Both the position numbers and the translations under genes were made by a program. The notes below the pieces were generated by a model, which worked only from the letters and a program-made list of their open reading frames with translations, was not told the DNA's origin and searched no databases. A stretch of 64,000 nt of DNA from Bacillus sp. (in: firmicutes) (GTDB taxonomy: Bacteria > Bacillota > Bacilli > Bacillales > Bacillaceae_J), in contig DUSF01000035.1 of the NCBI GenBank assembly GCA_012842745.1, positions 310,001-374,000 of the forward strand. Direction: 5' to 3'. Position 1 is the stretch's first letter. The number at the start of each line of letters is the position of its first letter. Shown piece after piece: positions 29,978 through 39,923 of this stretch.

Positions 29978-32323
29978 ATGGAAAAACAGCAATCGATAGA
30001 GTTTATTGAAGAACAAAAAAAATTTATTAAAGGAAAAATCATTGTTATGATTTTTCACAATGAACAGACTTTATATTCTGTTGCAAGAATTCGCATTATG
30101 GAAACGAATGAGCAATATGATGAAAAAGAAGTCGTCGTTGCTGGTTACTTTCCATACATACATGAAGATGAATCTTATACATTTTTTGGTAGCTTCCATC
30201 AACATCCTCGTTATGGGATGCAATATCAAATCAATCAATTTCGCAAGGAATTACCACAATCAAAGGATGGCATTATTCAATACCTTTCAAGCGATTTATT
30301 TACCGGCATTGGCAAAAAAACGGCAAAAAAAATTGTAGATACATTAGGAGAGCGAGCCATCTCAAAAATATTAGAAAACCCTTCCATTTTAACAACAATT
30401 CCGAAGTTTCCCGAGGAAAAAGCAAAAATATTATATGATACATTGATGCACCACCAAGGGTTAGAGCGAATCATGATTGCTCTAGCTAATTATGGATTTG
30501 GTCCACAGCTTTCCATGAAAATATACCAAACATATAAAGAAAACACGTTAGAAATCATCGAAGATAATCCTTATAAATTAATTGAAGATGTTGAAGGGAT
30601 TGGCTTTGCAAGGGCAGACGAATTAGGACAAATGTTAGGGATATCAGGAAGCCACCCAGATCGAATTCGTGCTGGATGTATTTATATTTTAAATCAGCAA
30701 TCATTGCAGGAAGGCCATGTCTATTCATTGCTAGAGCCTTACATAATCCAGATTTATAAATTAATTAATGAAAAGGCAAAAGAAACGAAAGTGTCCGAAA
30801 TCGATATTTCTCGGGAAATAATCGCGCTTGGTGAAGAAGGAAAATTAATTATTGAAGAAAACAGAGTTTATTTGCCATCGCTTTATTTTTCCGAAAAAGG
30901 CATTGTGACAAGCTTAAAAAGAATTGCAGAGCAAAAAGAATACACGGAACAGTTTCCGGAATCTGAATTTTTAAAGGCACTTGGCGGCCTTGAAGAAAGA
31001 TTAAATGTGCAATATGCTCCCTCACAAAAAACTGCCATTCAAAGTGCCATTTCTTCTCCACTAATGATTTTAACTGGTGGCCCCGGGACTGGGAAAACGA
31101 CAGTTATAAAAGGGATTGTTGAAATTTACGCCGAACTGCATGGCTGTTCTTTAAACCATAAAGATTATGATAAAGATGACTGTTTTCCAATCATTCTTTG
31201 TGCACCAACAGGTAGAGCGGCAAAACGAATGACAGAGTCAACTGGCTTGCCAGCTGTCACGATTCATCGACTCCTTGGCTGGAACGGTAATGAAGGCTTT
31301 AATCATGATGAAGATGATCCGATTGAAGGAAAGCTCGTGGTCATTGATGAATTTTCAATGGTCGATGTGTGGCTTGCTAACCAATTATTTAAGGCATTGC
31401 CACCAGCAATCCAAGTAATCATCGTCGGCGACGAGGATCAATTGCCATCTGTTGGTCCCGGCCAAGTTTTAAAGGATATACTAAAATCGGGAAAAATAAA
31501 TACAGTCCGCCTTACAGATATTTATCGCCAATCAGAAGGTTCTTCCATTATCGATTTGGCCCATAGTATTAAAGATGGTGTAATACCTGACGATATTACG
31601 AAACCGAGGGTGGATCGAGCTTTTTTTCAATGCAAGCAAAACCAGGTTTTGGAAGTAGTTCGTCAAGTTAGTGCAAACGCTCTAAAAAAAGGCTATACGG
31701 CAAAGGATGTTCAAGTGTTAGCTCCTATGTATCGGGGCAGCGCTGGAATAGATGCATTAAATCCAATGCTGCAAAATCTTTTTAACCCAAAATCCGACCA
31801 AAAACGAGAACTAATCTTTGGGGAAATTGCATATCGTGTTGGCGATAAAGTACTGCAGCTTGTCAATCAGCCTGATGATAATGTTTTTAACGGTGACATC
31901 GGTGAAATTGTCAGCATTATTTATGCGAAGGAGAATCTCGAAAAACAAGACCAAATTTTCATCAATTATGAAGGAACGCAAGTGATGTATACACGGCAAG
32001 ATTTAAATAACATAACCCACGCTTATTGCTGCTCTATTCATAAGTCACAGGGAAGCGAATTTCCAATTGTTATTTTGCCAATTGTAAAGGGATATTATCG
32101 AATGTTAAGAAGAAATTTAATCTATACCGCTGTCACTCGCAGTAAAGATTATTTAATTCTTTGTGGTGAAGAAGAAGCCCTGAAGAGTGGTGTATCGCGC
32201 CAAGATGAAGGTTTACGACAAACAACATTGACATCAAAGCTAATCGAGCGTTTTGGAGAAAAGGACGTCGACGAGGTTAATGAAGAAAACATGGAAACAT
32301 TATCACCGTATGATTTTATGTGA
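29978..32323 (+). CDS. recD2: SF1B DNA helicase RecD2 (RecD-like ATPase)
   Basis: 781 residues. The N-terminal extension typical of RecD2 contains helix-hairpin-helix elements (FTGIGKKTAKKIVDTLG; IEDVEGIGFARADELG). Helicase motif I LTGGPGTGKTTVIKGIVE is near residue 366, motif II VIDEFSMVD, then IVGDEDQLPSVGPGQVLKD, the SH3-like insert and motif VI YTAVTRSKDYLILCG near the C terminus. It is not part of a RecBCD complex; in Bacillus it takes part in repair and fork progression. ATG 29978, 24 bp after the TPR gene. Confidence 0.95.
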   Translation: MEKQQSIEFIEEQKKFIKGKIIVMIFHNEQTLYSVARIRIMETNEQYDEKEVVVAGYFPYIHEDESYTFFGSFHQHPRYGMQYQINQFRKELPQSKDGIIQYLSSDLFTGIGKKTAKKIVDTLGERAISKILENPSILTTIPKFPEEKAKILYDTLMHHQGLERIMIALANYGFGPQLSMKIYQTYKENTLEIIEDNPYKLIEDVEGIGFARADELGQMLGISGSHPDRIRAGCIYILNQQSLQEGHVYSLLEPYIIQIYKLINEKAKETKVSEIDISREIIALGEEGKLIIEENRVYLPSLYFSEKGIVTSLKRIAEQKEYTEQFPESEFLKALGGLEERLNVQYAPSQKTAIQSAISSPLMILTGGPGTGKTTVIKGIVEIYAELHGCSLNHKDYDKDDCFPIILCAPTGRAAKRMTESTGLPAVTIHRLLGWNGNEGFNHDEDDPIEGKLVVIDEFSMVDVWLANQLFKALPPAIQVIIVGDEDQLPSVGPGQVLKDILKSGKINTVRLTDIYRQSEGSSIIDLAHSIKDGVIPDDITKPRVDRAFFQCKQNQVLEVVRQVSANALKKGYTAKDVQVLAPMYRGSAGIDALNPMLQNLFNPKSDQKRELIFGEIAYRVGDKVLQLVNQPDDNVFNGDIGEIVSIIYAKENLEKQDQIFINYEGTQVMYTRQDLNNITHAYCCSIHKSQGSEFPIVILPIVKGYYRMLRRNLIYTAVTRSKDYLILCGEEEALKSGVSRQDEGLRQTTLTSKLIERFGEKDVDEVNEENMETLSPYDFM

Positions 32324-32341
32324 AATCCGTAATCTAAGTAT

Positions 32342-32364
32342 GAGTTGACTGCCTTGATCAACTC
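32342..32364 (+). terminator. Weak hairpin after recD2
   Basis: GAGTTGA (32342-32348) pairs with TCAACTC (32358-32364), followed by TTATAT. The stem is short and the T tract poor, so this is only a possible terminator. Confidence 0.4.
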
Positions 32365-32427
32365 TTATATACGATTAAAAACTGATTGTCTACATTGTTT
32401 AAAGAATGTTCGAGGGGTGGGGTCCTA

Positions 32428-32910
32428 TTGCGAACGTTCTCGTCAATAAGAGATTTACCAGTTTATAATCAAGCAACAGGTAAGGAGCTCGGTAAAGTTT
32501 TAGATCTTTGTTTTGATAACAACGGTACAGTCAATGGTTTGATGGTGGATACAAAGGGGTTATTAAAAAAAAATAAACTTATTCCCTATTCTCAAATTTC
32601 CTCAATAGGAATGGACGGGATTATGTTGTCTAATGAACCAACAACTGAAGAGCAAATGACGCAAAACCGAAATGGAGTACATTTTCTTCAAAATGGCCAG
32701 GAGCGAATTATTGGCAAACCTTTAGTGACGACTGAAGGCGAAAAACTTGGGTTGGTAGAAGATGTATATTTTAGGGAAGAATTGGGCACCATTATAGGGT
32801 ATGAAGTTACGGACGGATTTTTCGCTGATATGACAGAAGGCCGCAAGGTTTATAAATCTGGAGCACCTTTGACAATAGGCGAAAGTATCCTAATCGTTGA
32901 TTTAAATTAA
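32428..32910 (+). CDS. yrrD: PRC-barrel domain protein YrrD
   Basis: 160 residues from TTG 32428; GAGGGGTGG lies upstream, and the resulting N terminus MRTFSSIRDLPVYN matches YrrD. Two PRC-barrel units: residues 1-75 (GKELGKVLDLCFDNNGTVNG) and about 90-155 (GEKLGLVEDVYFREELGTIIG). PRC barrels bind RNA or protein partners; no specific role is established for YrrD. It starts a small cluster of genes of unknown function before the AI-2E family gene. Confidence 0.85.
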   Translation: MRTFSSIRDLPVYNQATGKELGKVLDLCFDNNGTVNGLMVDTKGLLKKNKLIPYSQISSIGMDGIMLSNEPTTEEQMTQNRNGVHFLQNGQERIIGKPLVTTEGEKLGLVEDVYFREELGTIIGYEVTDGFFADMTEGRKVYKSGAPLTIGESILIVDLN

Positions 32911-32977
32911 CAAAATTGTAATTGTTAGAAACAAGGAACATTCCAGTTGTTTCTTCCAAAGAGGAGTGACAATACCC

Positions 32978-33169
32978 ATGATGAAGTGCCCTAATTGTGC
33001 CAGTAAGGATATTGGGAAAATCGGTGTTAACCAATATTATTGCTGGAATTGCTTTATCGAGCTAACAGTAAACAAAGATCGACTATATACCCACCAAGTT
33101 GAAGAAGATGGTACGTTAAGTTCATTAGATGACCTTTTTACAGAAGAGGATTTGCGATTGGGAATGTGA
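32978..33169 (+). CDS. Small zinc-ribbon protein
   Basis: 63 residues from ATG 32978 with GAGGAG about nine bases upstream; an in-frame GTG at 32966 overlaps that site. Two CxxC pairs, MKCPNCASKDIGKIGVNQYY then CWNCFIELTV, form a zinc ribbon, followed by an acidic tail (SSLDDLFTEEDLRLGM). I do not recognise a function. It lies between yrrD and a DUF3918 gene, a position held by small conserved genes in B. subtilis. Confidence 0.75.
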   Translation: MMKCPNCASKDIGKIGVNQYYCWNCFIELTVNKDRLYTHQVEEDGTLSSLDDLFTEEDLRLGM

Positions 33170-33195
33170 AAAAATTTTTTCTAGGGGTGATTGTT

Positions 33196-33333
33196 ATGAA
33201 TAAAACAATGACGTCTCTATTGGCATTAGGAATCGGGGCTGCCGCTTATAGTATGAGTAGGGGGAACAATAATTTCATCAATAGCAGAACGATGAAAAAA
33301 ATGAGAAGGCGTATTTCTAGGGCTATTTATTAG
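33196..33333 (+). CDS. yrzQ: DUF3918 family small protein (YrzQ-like)
   Basis: 45 residues, ATG 33196 after AGGGGTGA. Hydrophobic N terminus MNKTMTSLLALGIGAAAYSM, followed by an Asn-rich stretch and a very basic end (KKMRRRISRAIY). This is the pattern of YrzQ-type proteins encoded upstream of the AI-2E permease gene in Bacilli. The short helix may insert in the membrane. Function unknown. Confidence 0.75.
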   Translation: MNKTMTSLLALGIGAAAYSMSRGNNNFINSRTMKKMRRRISRAIY

Positions 33334-33363
33334 GCGGTTGAAAGTAATAAGTTACAAGAAGAA

Positions 33364-33394
33364 GGGGCTGGGGCAGGAATCTCAGCCTCTTTTC
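33364..33394 (+). terminator. Intrinsic terminator of the yrrD-yrzQ cluster
   Basis: GGGGCTG (33364-33370) pairs with CAGCCTC (33383-33389) with one G-T pair. The flanking A and T residues extend the stem, and a T-rich tail follows. Confidence 0.7.
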
Positions 33395-33430
33395 TGTGTA
33401 AATAGACAGATATAAGGAGTGGTTATTTAT

Positions 33431-34519
33431 ATGGGAGCTTCCCAAGGCTATAAATGGTTAATTCGAGCTACTACCTTGCTAATCATATTTTTATGTTTTT
33501 TTGTATTTCTGAAGCTAACCCCCATTTGGAAACCAATTTTTCAAATTATTTTAACAATTTTACTGCCACTCTTTATTTCCGGGTTTATTACCTATTTGTT
33601 GCTGCCTGTAGTAGAAGGATTACACAAGCGGGGAGCCCCACGAACGGTTGCGATTTTGAGTATTTATTTTCTTTTTTTCGGAGGATTAGGCTTTGGCCTT
33701 TATAAGCTTTTTCCGCAAATCATTAAACAAGTAAAGGATTTAAGTGAAAATCTCCCTTATTTAGTAAATACATATCGCGGTTGGCTTGAAGAAATTGATT
33801 TTAGAACGGAACATTTTCCAAACGAAATTCACGCTCGAATCGAACAAGGGTTAAGTGGAATTGAAAATACGGTTAACCAACTTATTACTTCTTTTTTAGA
33901 GTTTGTAAAAGACCTGGTCAATTCTCTAGTGCTTTTCGCCTTAGTCCCGTTTATTGTTTTTTATATGCTAAAGGATTTTAACATATTTAAAAAAGCAGTC
34001 TGGTATATAACGCCGCGGAAATGGAGAAGGCCGGGAATAGAGCTATTAAAAGATATCGACGAATCGCTCGGCAATTATTTACGAGGACAGCTATTTGTTT
34101 GCGTAATTATCGCCGTTGTGGCCGCCATTGCTTTTTGGATTACCGGTATGAGCTATCCGCTTTTATTTGCAACTATTGTTGGGATTACCAATTTTATCCC
34201 CTACTTTGGCCCGATCATTGGTGCAGTCCCTGCCGTTATTGTTGCATCAACGATTTCAATGAAAATGGTAATCATTGTTGCTGTTATTATCCTTTGTTTG
34301 CAATTTATAGAAGGGAATATTTTATCCCCATTAATCGTCGGAAAAAGCGTACAAATGCATCCTGTTGTTATTATTTTGGCGCTTTTAGTAGGGGAAGAAG
34401 TGGCAGGTATTGTAGGCTTAATATTGGCCGTTCCGATTTTGGCAATTTTTCGCGTTGTTGTCACACATTTAAAACTGAACTTTGAAAAACAGATACAAAT
34501 GGCTGATACAAATGATTAA
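33431..34519 (+). CDS. AI-2E family transporter (PF01594, YrrI-like)
   Basis: 362 residues from ATG 33431; AAGGAG at 33413-33418 also sits directly before a GTG at 33419, which is too close. About eight membrane helices with a soluble region between (residues about 90-150). Family motifs: LLPLFISGFITYLLLPVVE, LRGQLFVCVIIA, ITNFIPYFGPIIGAVPAV and EGNILSPLIVGKSVQMHPVV. The family includes the putative AI-2 exporter TqsA and Na+/H+ antiporters; the substrate here is unknown. It precedes the alaS leader. Confidence 0.9.
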   Translation: MGASQGYKWLIRATTLLIIFLCFFVFLKLTPIWKPIFQIILTILLPLFISGFITYLLLPVVEGLHKRGAPRTVAILSIYFLFFGGLGFGLYKLFPQIIKQVKDLSENLPYLVNTYRGWLEEIDFRTEHFPNEIHARIEQGLSGIENTVNQLITSFLEFVKDLVNSLVLFALVPFIVFYMLKDFNIFKKAVWYITPRKWRRPGIELLKDIDESLGNYLRGQLFVCVIIAVVAAIAFWITGMSYPLLFATIVGITNFIPYFGPIIGAVPAVIVASTISMKMVIIVAVIILCLQFIEGNILSPLIVGKSVQMHPVVIILALLVGEEVAGIVGLILAVPILAIFRVVVTHLKLNFEKQIQMADTND

Positions 34520-34579
34520 TGTTTGACAAACGCTACGGTAGTTGTCTAAAATGATTTAGTGAATGTTTAATATGATTGA

Positions 34580-34820
34580 ATGATGACGGAATAAGTAGAT
34601 TACAGCCCAATTTCTAGAGAAAAGTTTCCTTAGGCTGAAAGAAACTTTAAATGAAGTGTAATCGAAAGCTGCTCCTGAGTGTTTAGTGTTTAAAACTAAG
34701 CCGTTTGACCGCGTTAAGGTTTTAAAGGTGATGAAGATTTTTTTCATAATCAGGGTGGTACCGCGAGGAAATTATAGCTCTCGTCCCTGCAGTTTACTGT
34801 AGGGGTGGGGGCTTTTTTTA
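34580..34820 (+). promoter_or_regulatory. T-box riboswitch of alaS
   Basis: Stem I shows AGTA (34594-34597), upper helix GATTACA/TGTAATC (34598-34604 with 34657-34663), then GAA, one base and the alanine codon GCT (34668-34670) as specifier. T-box core AGGGTGGTACCGCG at 34752-34765. The terminator (34776-34792 with 34797-34813) ends in seven T residues. The alaS start is 40 bp downstream. Confidence 0.95.
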
Positions 34821-34859
34821 TAGTTGAAATATAATTCACATGAAATAGGGGGATTTACG

Positions 34860-37496
34860 ATGAAAAAATTAACTGCCGCCGAAATTCGGCAAATGTATCT
34901 TGATTTCTTTAAGGAAAAAGGACATGCTGTAGAACCTAGCCGCTCGCTAGTTCCACATGAAGACCCGTCTTTATTATGGATTAATAGCGGTGTGGCAACG
35001 TTAAAAAAATATTTTGATGGACGTGTCATCCCTGAAAATCCACGGATTTGCAACGCACAAAAATCAATCCGTACAAATGATATTGAAAATGTCGGCAAAA
35101 CAGCTAGACATCACACTTTTTTTGAAATGCTTGGGAATTTCTCCATCGGCGATTATTTTAAAAAAGAAGCGATTGAATTTGCTTGGGAGTTTTTGACTTC
35201 TGAAAAATGGCTAGGTCTTGAGCCAGAAAAACTATCAGTTACAATCCACCCTGAGGATCATGAAGCCTACGATTATTGGCTAAACGATGTTGGTATCCCT
35301 GCAGAAAGAATTATTCGGATTGAAGGAAACTTCTGGGATATTGGCGAAGGTCCAAGCGGCCCGAATACAGAAATTTTTTACGACCGCGGCGAAGCATTTG
35401 GCAATGATGCGAACGATCCTGAACTTTACCCAGGCGGAGAAAACGAAAGATATCTTGAGATTTGGAATTTAGTGTTCTCTGAATTTAACCATAATCCAGA
35501 CCATACATACACACCACTTCCAAAGAAAAATATAGATACAGGCATGGGCTTGGAGCGCGTGGCATCCGTCATGCAAGAAGTGCCAACAAACTTTGATACT
35601 GACCTTTTCATGCCAATTATTAAAGCGACAGAAGAAATCTCAGGTCAAAAATATAATGAAAGCAAAGAAAAGGATGTAGCCTTTAAAGTAATTGCCGACC
35701 ATATTCGCACCGTTACTTTTGCGGTTGGGGATGGGGCGCTGCCGTCAAATGAGGGCCGTGGCTATGTATTACGCCGTTTGCTGCGCCGTGCTGTCCGCTA
35801 TGCAAAACAAATTAATATTCACCGCCCATTTATGTTTGAACTCGTGCCAGTTGTCGGTGAAATCATGGTTGACTATTATCCAGAAGTGAAAGAAAAAACA
35901 GAGTTTATTCAAAAAGTAATTAAAAATGAAGAAGAACGTTTCCATGAAACATTGCATGAAGGTTTAGCGATACTTTCTGAAGTCATCAAAAATGCGAAAA
36001 AGAAAGATAGCACTGTAATTCCAGGTGAAGATGCTTTTCGTTTATACGATACATATGGCTTCCCTTATGAGTTAACGGAAGAATATGCCGAAGAAGAAGG
36101 GATGACAATCGACCAAGAAGGCTTCAATGTCGAAATGGAAAAACAGCGAGAACGTGCGCGTAGCGCCCGCCATGATGAAGGCTCAATGCAAGTACAAGGC
36201 GGCGTTCTTGGCGATATTAAGATAGAAAGTACATTTATCGGCTACGACCAAGCTGATGCTGAGGCTCGCATTGAAGTTGTTTTACAAAATAATGATTATG
36301 TAGAGCATGTCCAAGCGGGTGAGGAAGCGCAAATTATTTTAAATGTAACGCCATTTTATGCTGAGTCAGGCGGTCAAATTGCTGACCAAGGTTATTTAGT
36401 GAACAATAATCTTATTCTTCGTGTCAAAGATGTGCAAAAAGCGCCAAATGGTCAGCATCTTCATTCGGTCATCGTTGAAAAAGGTAGCTTAACAAAAGGC
36501 GAGACAGTCAGAGCGAAGATCGATGAAGAGAAGCGCAATGCCATTATTAAAAACCATACAGCAACACACTTGCTACACCAGGCCTTAAAAGATGTGCTTG
36601 GCGACCATGTAGCGCAAGCAGGTTCCTTAGTATCACCTGAGCGTCTGCGCTTTGACTTCTCACATTTTGGACAAGTTAAACAAGAGGAGTTAGACGAAGT
36701 TGAAGCAATAGTAAATAGCAAAATCTGGAACAGCCTTGATGTAGAAATTTCCAACAAAGGCTTAAAAGAAGCAAAAGAAATGGGAGCAATGGCGTTATTT
36801 GGTGAGAAATATGGTGATGTTGTTCGCGTTGTTAAAGTAGGCGAATACAGCTTAGAGCTTTGCGGCGGCTGTCACGTCTCGAACTCAGCGCAAATTGGCT
36901 TATTTAAAATTGTTGCAGAATCAGGAATTGGCGCAGGTACTCGCCGAATCGAAGCGGTAACAGCTCAAGGCGCGTACATGTTGATGAATGACCAAATCAA
37001 TCTTTTAAAAGAAGCAGCGAATAAGTTAAAAACAAATCTGAAGGAAGTTCCAGCAAGAATTGAGGCTCTTAACGGAGAAATTCGTCAACTGCAGCGTGAA
37101 AATGAATCATTAGCAGCAAAACTTAGCAATATTGAATCATCTAGCCTTGTAAATGAAGTAAAAGAAATTAATGGCGTTAAACTTCTAGCGAAGAAAGTAA
37201 ATGTGAAAGATATGAATAGTTTACGAACAATGGTAGATGATTTAAAAGGAAAACTAGGATCAGCTGTTATCATTCTTGGTGCTGTTAATGAAGATAAAGT
37301 AAATTTAACTGCAGGTGTAACAAACGATTTAATAGAGAAAGGCTACCATGCTGGAAAATTAATTAAAGAGGTAGCAACACGCTGTGGCGGCGGCGGTGGT
37401 GGTCGTCCAGATATGGCCCAAGCAGGTGGGAAAAATCCCGAGCAATTAGTAGAAGCCTTACATTATGCAGAAGAGTGGATGAAATCTATTTCGTAA
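34860..37496 (+). CDS. alaS: Alanyl-tRNA synthetase
   Basis: 878 residues from ATG 34860, with AGGGGG upstream; an in-frame ATG at 34824 lacks a ribosome binding site. Catalytic domain: [48 protein letters not shown]. Editing domain zinc ligands: HTATHLLH near residue 565 and CGGCHV near residue 667. The C-terminal DHHA1 domain has [16 protein letters not shown]. It is the full-length bacterial enzyme, controlled by the T-box leader just upstream. Confidence 0.98.
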   Translation: MKKLTAAEIRQMYLDFFKEKGHAVEPSRSLVPHEDPSLLWINSGVATLKKYFDGRVIPENPRICNAQKSIRTNDIENVGKTARHHTFFEMLGNFSIGDYFKKEAIEFAWEFLTSEKWLGLEPEKLSVTIHPEDHEAYDYWLNDVGIPAERIIRIEGNFWDIGEGPSGPNTEIFYDRGEAFGNDANDPELYPGGENERYLEIWNLVFSEFNHNPDHTYTPLPKKNIDTGMGLERVASVMQEVPTNFDTDLFMPIIKATEEISGQKYNESKEKDVAFKVIADHIRTVTFAVGDGALPSNEGRGYVLRRLLRRAVRYAKQINIHRPFMFELVPVVGEIMVDYYPEVKEKTEFIQKVIKNEEERFHETLHEGLAILSEVIKNAKKKDSTVIPGEDAFRLYDTYGFPYELTEEYAEEEGMTIDQEGFNVEMEKQRERARSARHDEGSMQVQGGVLGDIKIESTFIGYDQADAEARIEVVLQNNDYVEHVQAGEEAQIILNVTPFYAESGGQIADQGYLVNNNLILRVKDVQKAPNGQHLHSVIVEKGSLTKGETVRAKIDEEKRNAIIKNHTATHLLHQALKDVLGDHVAQAGSLVSPERLRFDFSHFGQVKQEELDEVEAIVNSKIWNSLDVEISNKGLKEAKEMGAMALFGEKYGDVVRVVKVGEYSLELCGGCHVSNSAQIGLFKIVAESGIGAGTRRIEAVTAQGAYMLMNDQINLLKEAANKLKTNLKEVPARIEALNGEIRQLQRENESLAAKLSNIESSSLVNEVKEINGVKLLAKKVNVKDMNSLRTMVDDLKGKLGSAVIILGAVNEDKVNLTAGVTNDLIEKGYHAGKLIKEVATRCGGGGGGRPDMAQAGGKNPEQLVEALHYAEEWMKSIS

Positions 37497-37544
37497 TTTT
37501 ACAAATTATAGTGTAAAATAAAGATAAACTAAAATGGACAAGTA

Positions 37545-37566
37545 GGGTGAGAGCAATCTCTCGCCT
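37545..37566 (+). promoter_or_regulatory. Hairpin in the ireB leader
   Basis: Stem of nine pairs: 37545-37553 with 37558-37566 (two G-T pairs) around CAAT, without a T run. It lies 14 bp before the ireB Shine-Dalgarno sequence. Role unknown; it could stabilise the mRNA or be the end of the alaS transcript. Confidence 0.35.
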
Positions 37567-37592
37567 CTAACTTCTAGAACGGAGGTGTCAAG

Positions 37593-37865
37593 ATGAGCTC
37601 AATGGATAATACGATGCGTTTTAACTTTCAAGATGAGCCAGTTGATACAAATGTTAAGGATGTACTTTTTACTGTATATGAAGCACTGCAAGAAAAAGGC
37701 TACAATCCGATTAACCAAATCGTAGGGTACTTGCTTTCGGGGGACCCGGCTTATATTCCGCGCCACAAAGATGCACGCAATATTATTCGCAAGCTTGAAA
37801 GAGATGAATTAATTGAAGAATTAGTGAAATCCTATCTAGAGACTCATCGGGAAGGCAACAACTAA
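37593..37865 (+). CDS. ireB: IreB family regulatory phosphoprotein (YrzL, UPF0297)
   Basis: 90 residues, ATG 37593 after GGAGGTG. Near-invariant family sequence: [55 protein letters not shown]. In Enterococcus the homologue is a substrate of the PASTA kinase IreK on threonines near the N terminus. It is one base away from ruvX; the order ireB-ruvX-yrzB is conserved in Firmicutes. Confidence 0.94.
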   Translation: MSSMDNTMRFNFQDEPVDTNVKDVLFTVYEALQEKGYNPINQIVGYLLSGDPAYIPRHKDARNIIRKLERDELIEELVKSYLETHREGNN

Positions 37866-37866
37866 A

Positions 37867-38283
37867 ATGAGAGTGATTGGTCTAGATTTTGGAACAAAGA
37901 CAATTGGCGTTGCTGTCAGTGATGAATTAGGATGGACAGCACAAGGGATTGAAACAATTAAAATAGATGTCGAGCAAAATAATTTTGGTTTTGAGCGAAT
38001 AAAGACATTTATAGATGAGTATAATCCAGAAAAAATAGTGGTTGGTTTTCCAAAAAATATGAATGGCACAGTTGGACCACGCGGAGAAGCTTGTCTTGAA
38101 TTTGCAGAACTCTTGAAAAAGACCTTCCATATCGAGGTAGTTCTTTGGGATGAAAGGCTTTCAACAATGGCAGCTGAACGAGTTCTTTTAAGTGGTGATG
38201 TTAGCCGCAAGAAACGTAAAAAAGTCATTGATAAAATGGCAGCTGTCATGATTTTACAAGGCTATCTTGATAGTAAACAATAA
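37867..38283 (+). CDS. ruvX: RuvX/YqgF-type RNase H-fold nuclease
   Basis: 138 residues. [20 protein letters not shown] carries the first catalytic Asp; [17 protein letters not shown] and [16 protein letters not shown] carry the other acidic residues. The family is annotated as a putative Holliday junction resolvase; in E. coli YqgF acts in 16S rRNA 5' maturation, so the rRNA role is more likely. ATG 37867, adjacent to ireB. Confidence 0.95.
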   Translation: MRVIGLDFGTKTIGVAVSDELGWTAQGIETIKIDVEQNNFGFERIKTFIDEYNPEKIVVGFPKNMNGTVGPRGEACLEFAELLKKTFHIEVVLWDERLSTMAAERVLLSGDVSRKKRKKVIDKMAAVMILQGYLDSKQ

Positions 38284-38298
38284 GGAGTGGAAAATGAA

Positions 38299-38598
38299 AT
38301 GGCTAAAGTAGAAAAAGAGCGAATTATAATTCCTGACGAAAAAGGTGAAGAGCATCTGTTTGAAGTTTTATTCACTTTTGATGTTGAGGAAACTGGCAAG
38401 TCTTATATGGTCGTGGAACCTGTTGGAGCAAGTGAAGATGAAGACGAAGAGGTCGAAGTATTTGCTTTCCGTTTTGAGGATCAAGGCGATGACGAAGACG
38501 ATCTTGCTTTATTCCCAATTGAAACTGATGAAGAATGGGATATAGTTGAGGAAATGTTGAATACCTTTACCGAAGAGGAAGATAAGGAAGAAGAGTAA
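38299..38598 (+). CDS. yrzB: DUF1292 family acidic protein (YrzB)
   Basis: 99 residues from ATG 38299, 11 bases after AAGGAG; an in-frame GTG at 38287 overlaps the Shine-Dalgarno sequence. Very acidic. Family pattern: ERIIIPDEKGEEHLFEVLFTF, then VFAFRFEDQGDDEDDLALFP and ETDEEWDIVEEMLNTF. Function unknown. It is the last gene of the ireB-ruvX group and is followed by a terminator. Confidence 0.9.
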   Translation: MAKVEKERIIIPDEKGEEHLFEVLFTFDVEETGKSYMVVEPVGASEDEDEEVEVFAFRFEDQGDDEDDLALFPIETDEEWDIVEEMLNTFTEEEDKEEE

Positions 38599-38634
38599 TA
38601 CGTTAGCCGTAGTAGGCAATGAGTTGATATGTTA

Positions 38635-38666
38635 GGCGGACCACTTGTTGGTTCGTCTTTTTTTTT
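38635..38666 (+). terminator. Intrinsic terminator after yrzB
   Basis: GGCGGACCA (38635-38643) pairs with TGGTTCGTC (38649-38657) with two G-T pairs, followed by nine T residues. Confidence 0.88.
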
Positions 38667-38734
38667 CTAAAAAAAATCACTCGAAATTTGTCAGTCATAT
38701 AGTATAATAATACGGACAGGAAGGAGGCGTTTTT

Positions 38735-39877
38735 TTGGGTAGATTTAACAAAAAGGATAACGATGCGAAACTTTTCGAACGAGAACAAGAAGCACGCTTA
38801 GTTCGGAGAATTGTCGCTATTATTATTTCATGCATTTTAATCGTAATCGTTGCTGTAGTGATAGCTGGTTATTTTTACATAAAGTCAGCACTAGAGCCAG
38901 TTAATAAACAGGATCAATCGCAAATTAACGTAACAATACCAATCGGTTCTTCGGTAAGAGGAATTGCCAATATTCTAGAGGAAAACGGGGTTATTAAAGA
39001 TGCCACTGTTTTTCGTTATTATGTCAAATTTAAAAATGAGGCTGGATTTCAAGCTGGTGATTATAAACTTAGTCCAGCGATGGAGTTTGGCGATATTATT
39101 GCGCAATTAAAAACAGGCAAAGTGATGATGGAGCCTGAATTTACAATTACCATTCCCGAAGGAAAGCAGCTAGAAGAAATTGCAACTATTATATCTAAGA
39201 AGACAAATTATAGTGAAAAGGAAATTATTGAAAAACTTGATAATCGTGGGTATGTTGAAAGTTTAATAAAGAAATATCCATCCATTTTATCGGAAGAAAT
39301 TTTACAAAAGAATATACGCCATCCGCTTGAAGGATATCTTTTTCCAGCTACTTTTGATTTTTATGAAAAAGAACCGAAGCTAGAGGAAATTATTGAGAAT
39401 ATGATTACAAAAACAGAGGATGTCGTTTCTCCATATCTAGATCAAATTGCGGAAAATGGTCTTTCTATCCATGAGTTTATGACGATAGCTTCTTTAATTG
39501 AAGAGGAAGCATCAGTAAAAGCAGATCGCGAAAAGATTTCGACCGTTTTTTATAATCGTCTCAAGAAAAAGATGCCACTACAAACAGACCCAACTGTGTT
39601 GTATTCGTTAGGAAAACATCAGGTGGGAATCACCTATAAAGATTTAGAAGTGGATTCGCCGTATAATACTTATAAGATTCAAGGGCTGCCACCGGGGCCC
39701 ATCGCAAGCCCAGGTGAAATCTCAATGGCAGCCGCCGTTAACCCGACAGATGCTAATTATTTATATTTTTATTCCCGTCCTAACGGTGAAACGATATTCA
39801 CAAATACTTTAAATGAGCATAATACGATTAAAAATAAATATAAGCATGAATGGGATGAACTTAAAAAGGCTGAATAA
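38735..39877 (+). CDS. mltG: Endolytic murein transglycosylase MltG (YrrL)
   Basis: 380 residues starting at TTG 38735 after GGAAGGAGG. A short cytoplasmic N terminus and one membrane helix (about 26-48) precede a LysM-like region (IPIGSSVRGIANILEENGVI) and the catalytic YceG domain, with FMTIASLIEEEA (catalytic Glu), ISTVFYNRLKKKMPLQTDPTV and PYNTYKIQGLPPGPIASPG. It cleaves nascent glycan strands and sets their length. In B. subtilis the next gene is trmR (yrrM); here an 11-kb region intervenes. Confidence 0.96.
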   Translation: MGRFNKKDNDAKLFEREQEARLVRRIVAIIISCILIVIVAVVIAGYFYIKSALEPVNKQDQSQINVTIPIGSSVRGIANILEENGVIKDATVFRYYVKFKNEAGFQAGDYKLSPAMEFGDIIAQLKTGKVMMEPEFTITIPEGKQLEEIATIISKKTNYSEKEIIEKLDNRGYVESLIKKYPSILSEEILQKNIRHPLEGYLFPATFDFYEKEPKLEEIIENMITKTEDVVSPYLDQIAENGLSIHEFMTIASLIEEEASVKADREKISTVFYNRLKKKMPLQTDPTVLYSLGKHQVGITYKDLEVDSPYNTYKIQGLPPGPIASPGEISMAAAVNPTDANYLYFYSRPNGETIFTNTLNEHNTIKNKYKHEWDELKKAE

Positions 39878-39881
39878 ATAT

Positions 39882-39914
39882 AGTTCCTTTCAGGAAGTAT
39901 GACTATTTTTTAAG
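39882..39914 (+). terminator. Possible weak terminator after mltG
   Basis: TTCCT and AGGAA pair around TTC (39884-39896), enclosed by ATAGT and ACTAT (with a bulge), followed by six T residues and then the Shine-Dalgarno sequence of the next gene. Short and bulged, so only tentative. Confidence 0.35.
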
Positions 39915-39923
39915 GGGTAAAAA

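Noticed and set aside
34021-34485. 154-residue alternative-frame protein within the AI-2E permease gene
   Set aside because: Frame-shifted shadow of membrane-helix codons, rich in Cys, Arg and Tyr; no start signals.
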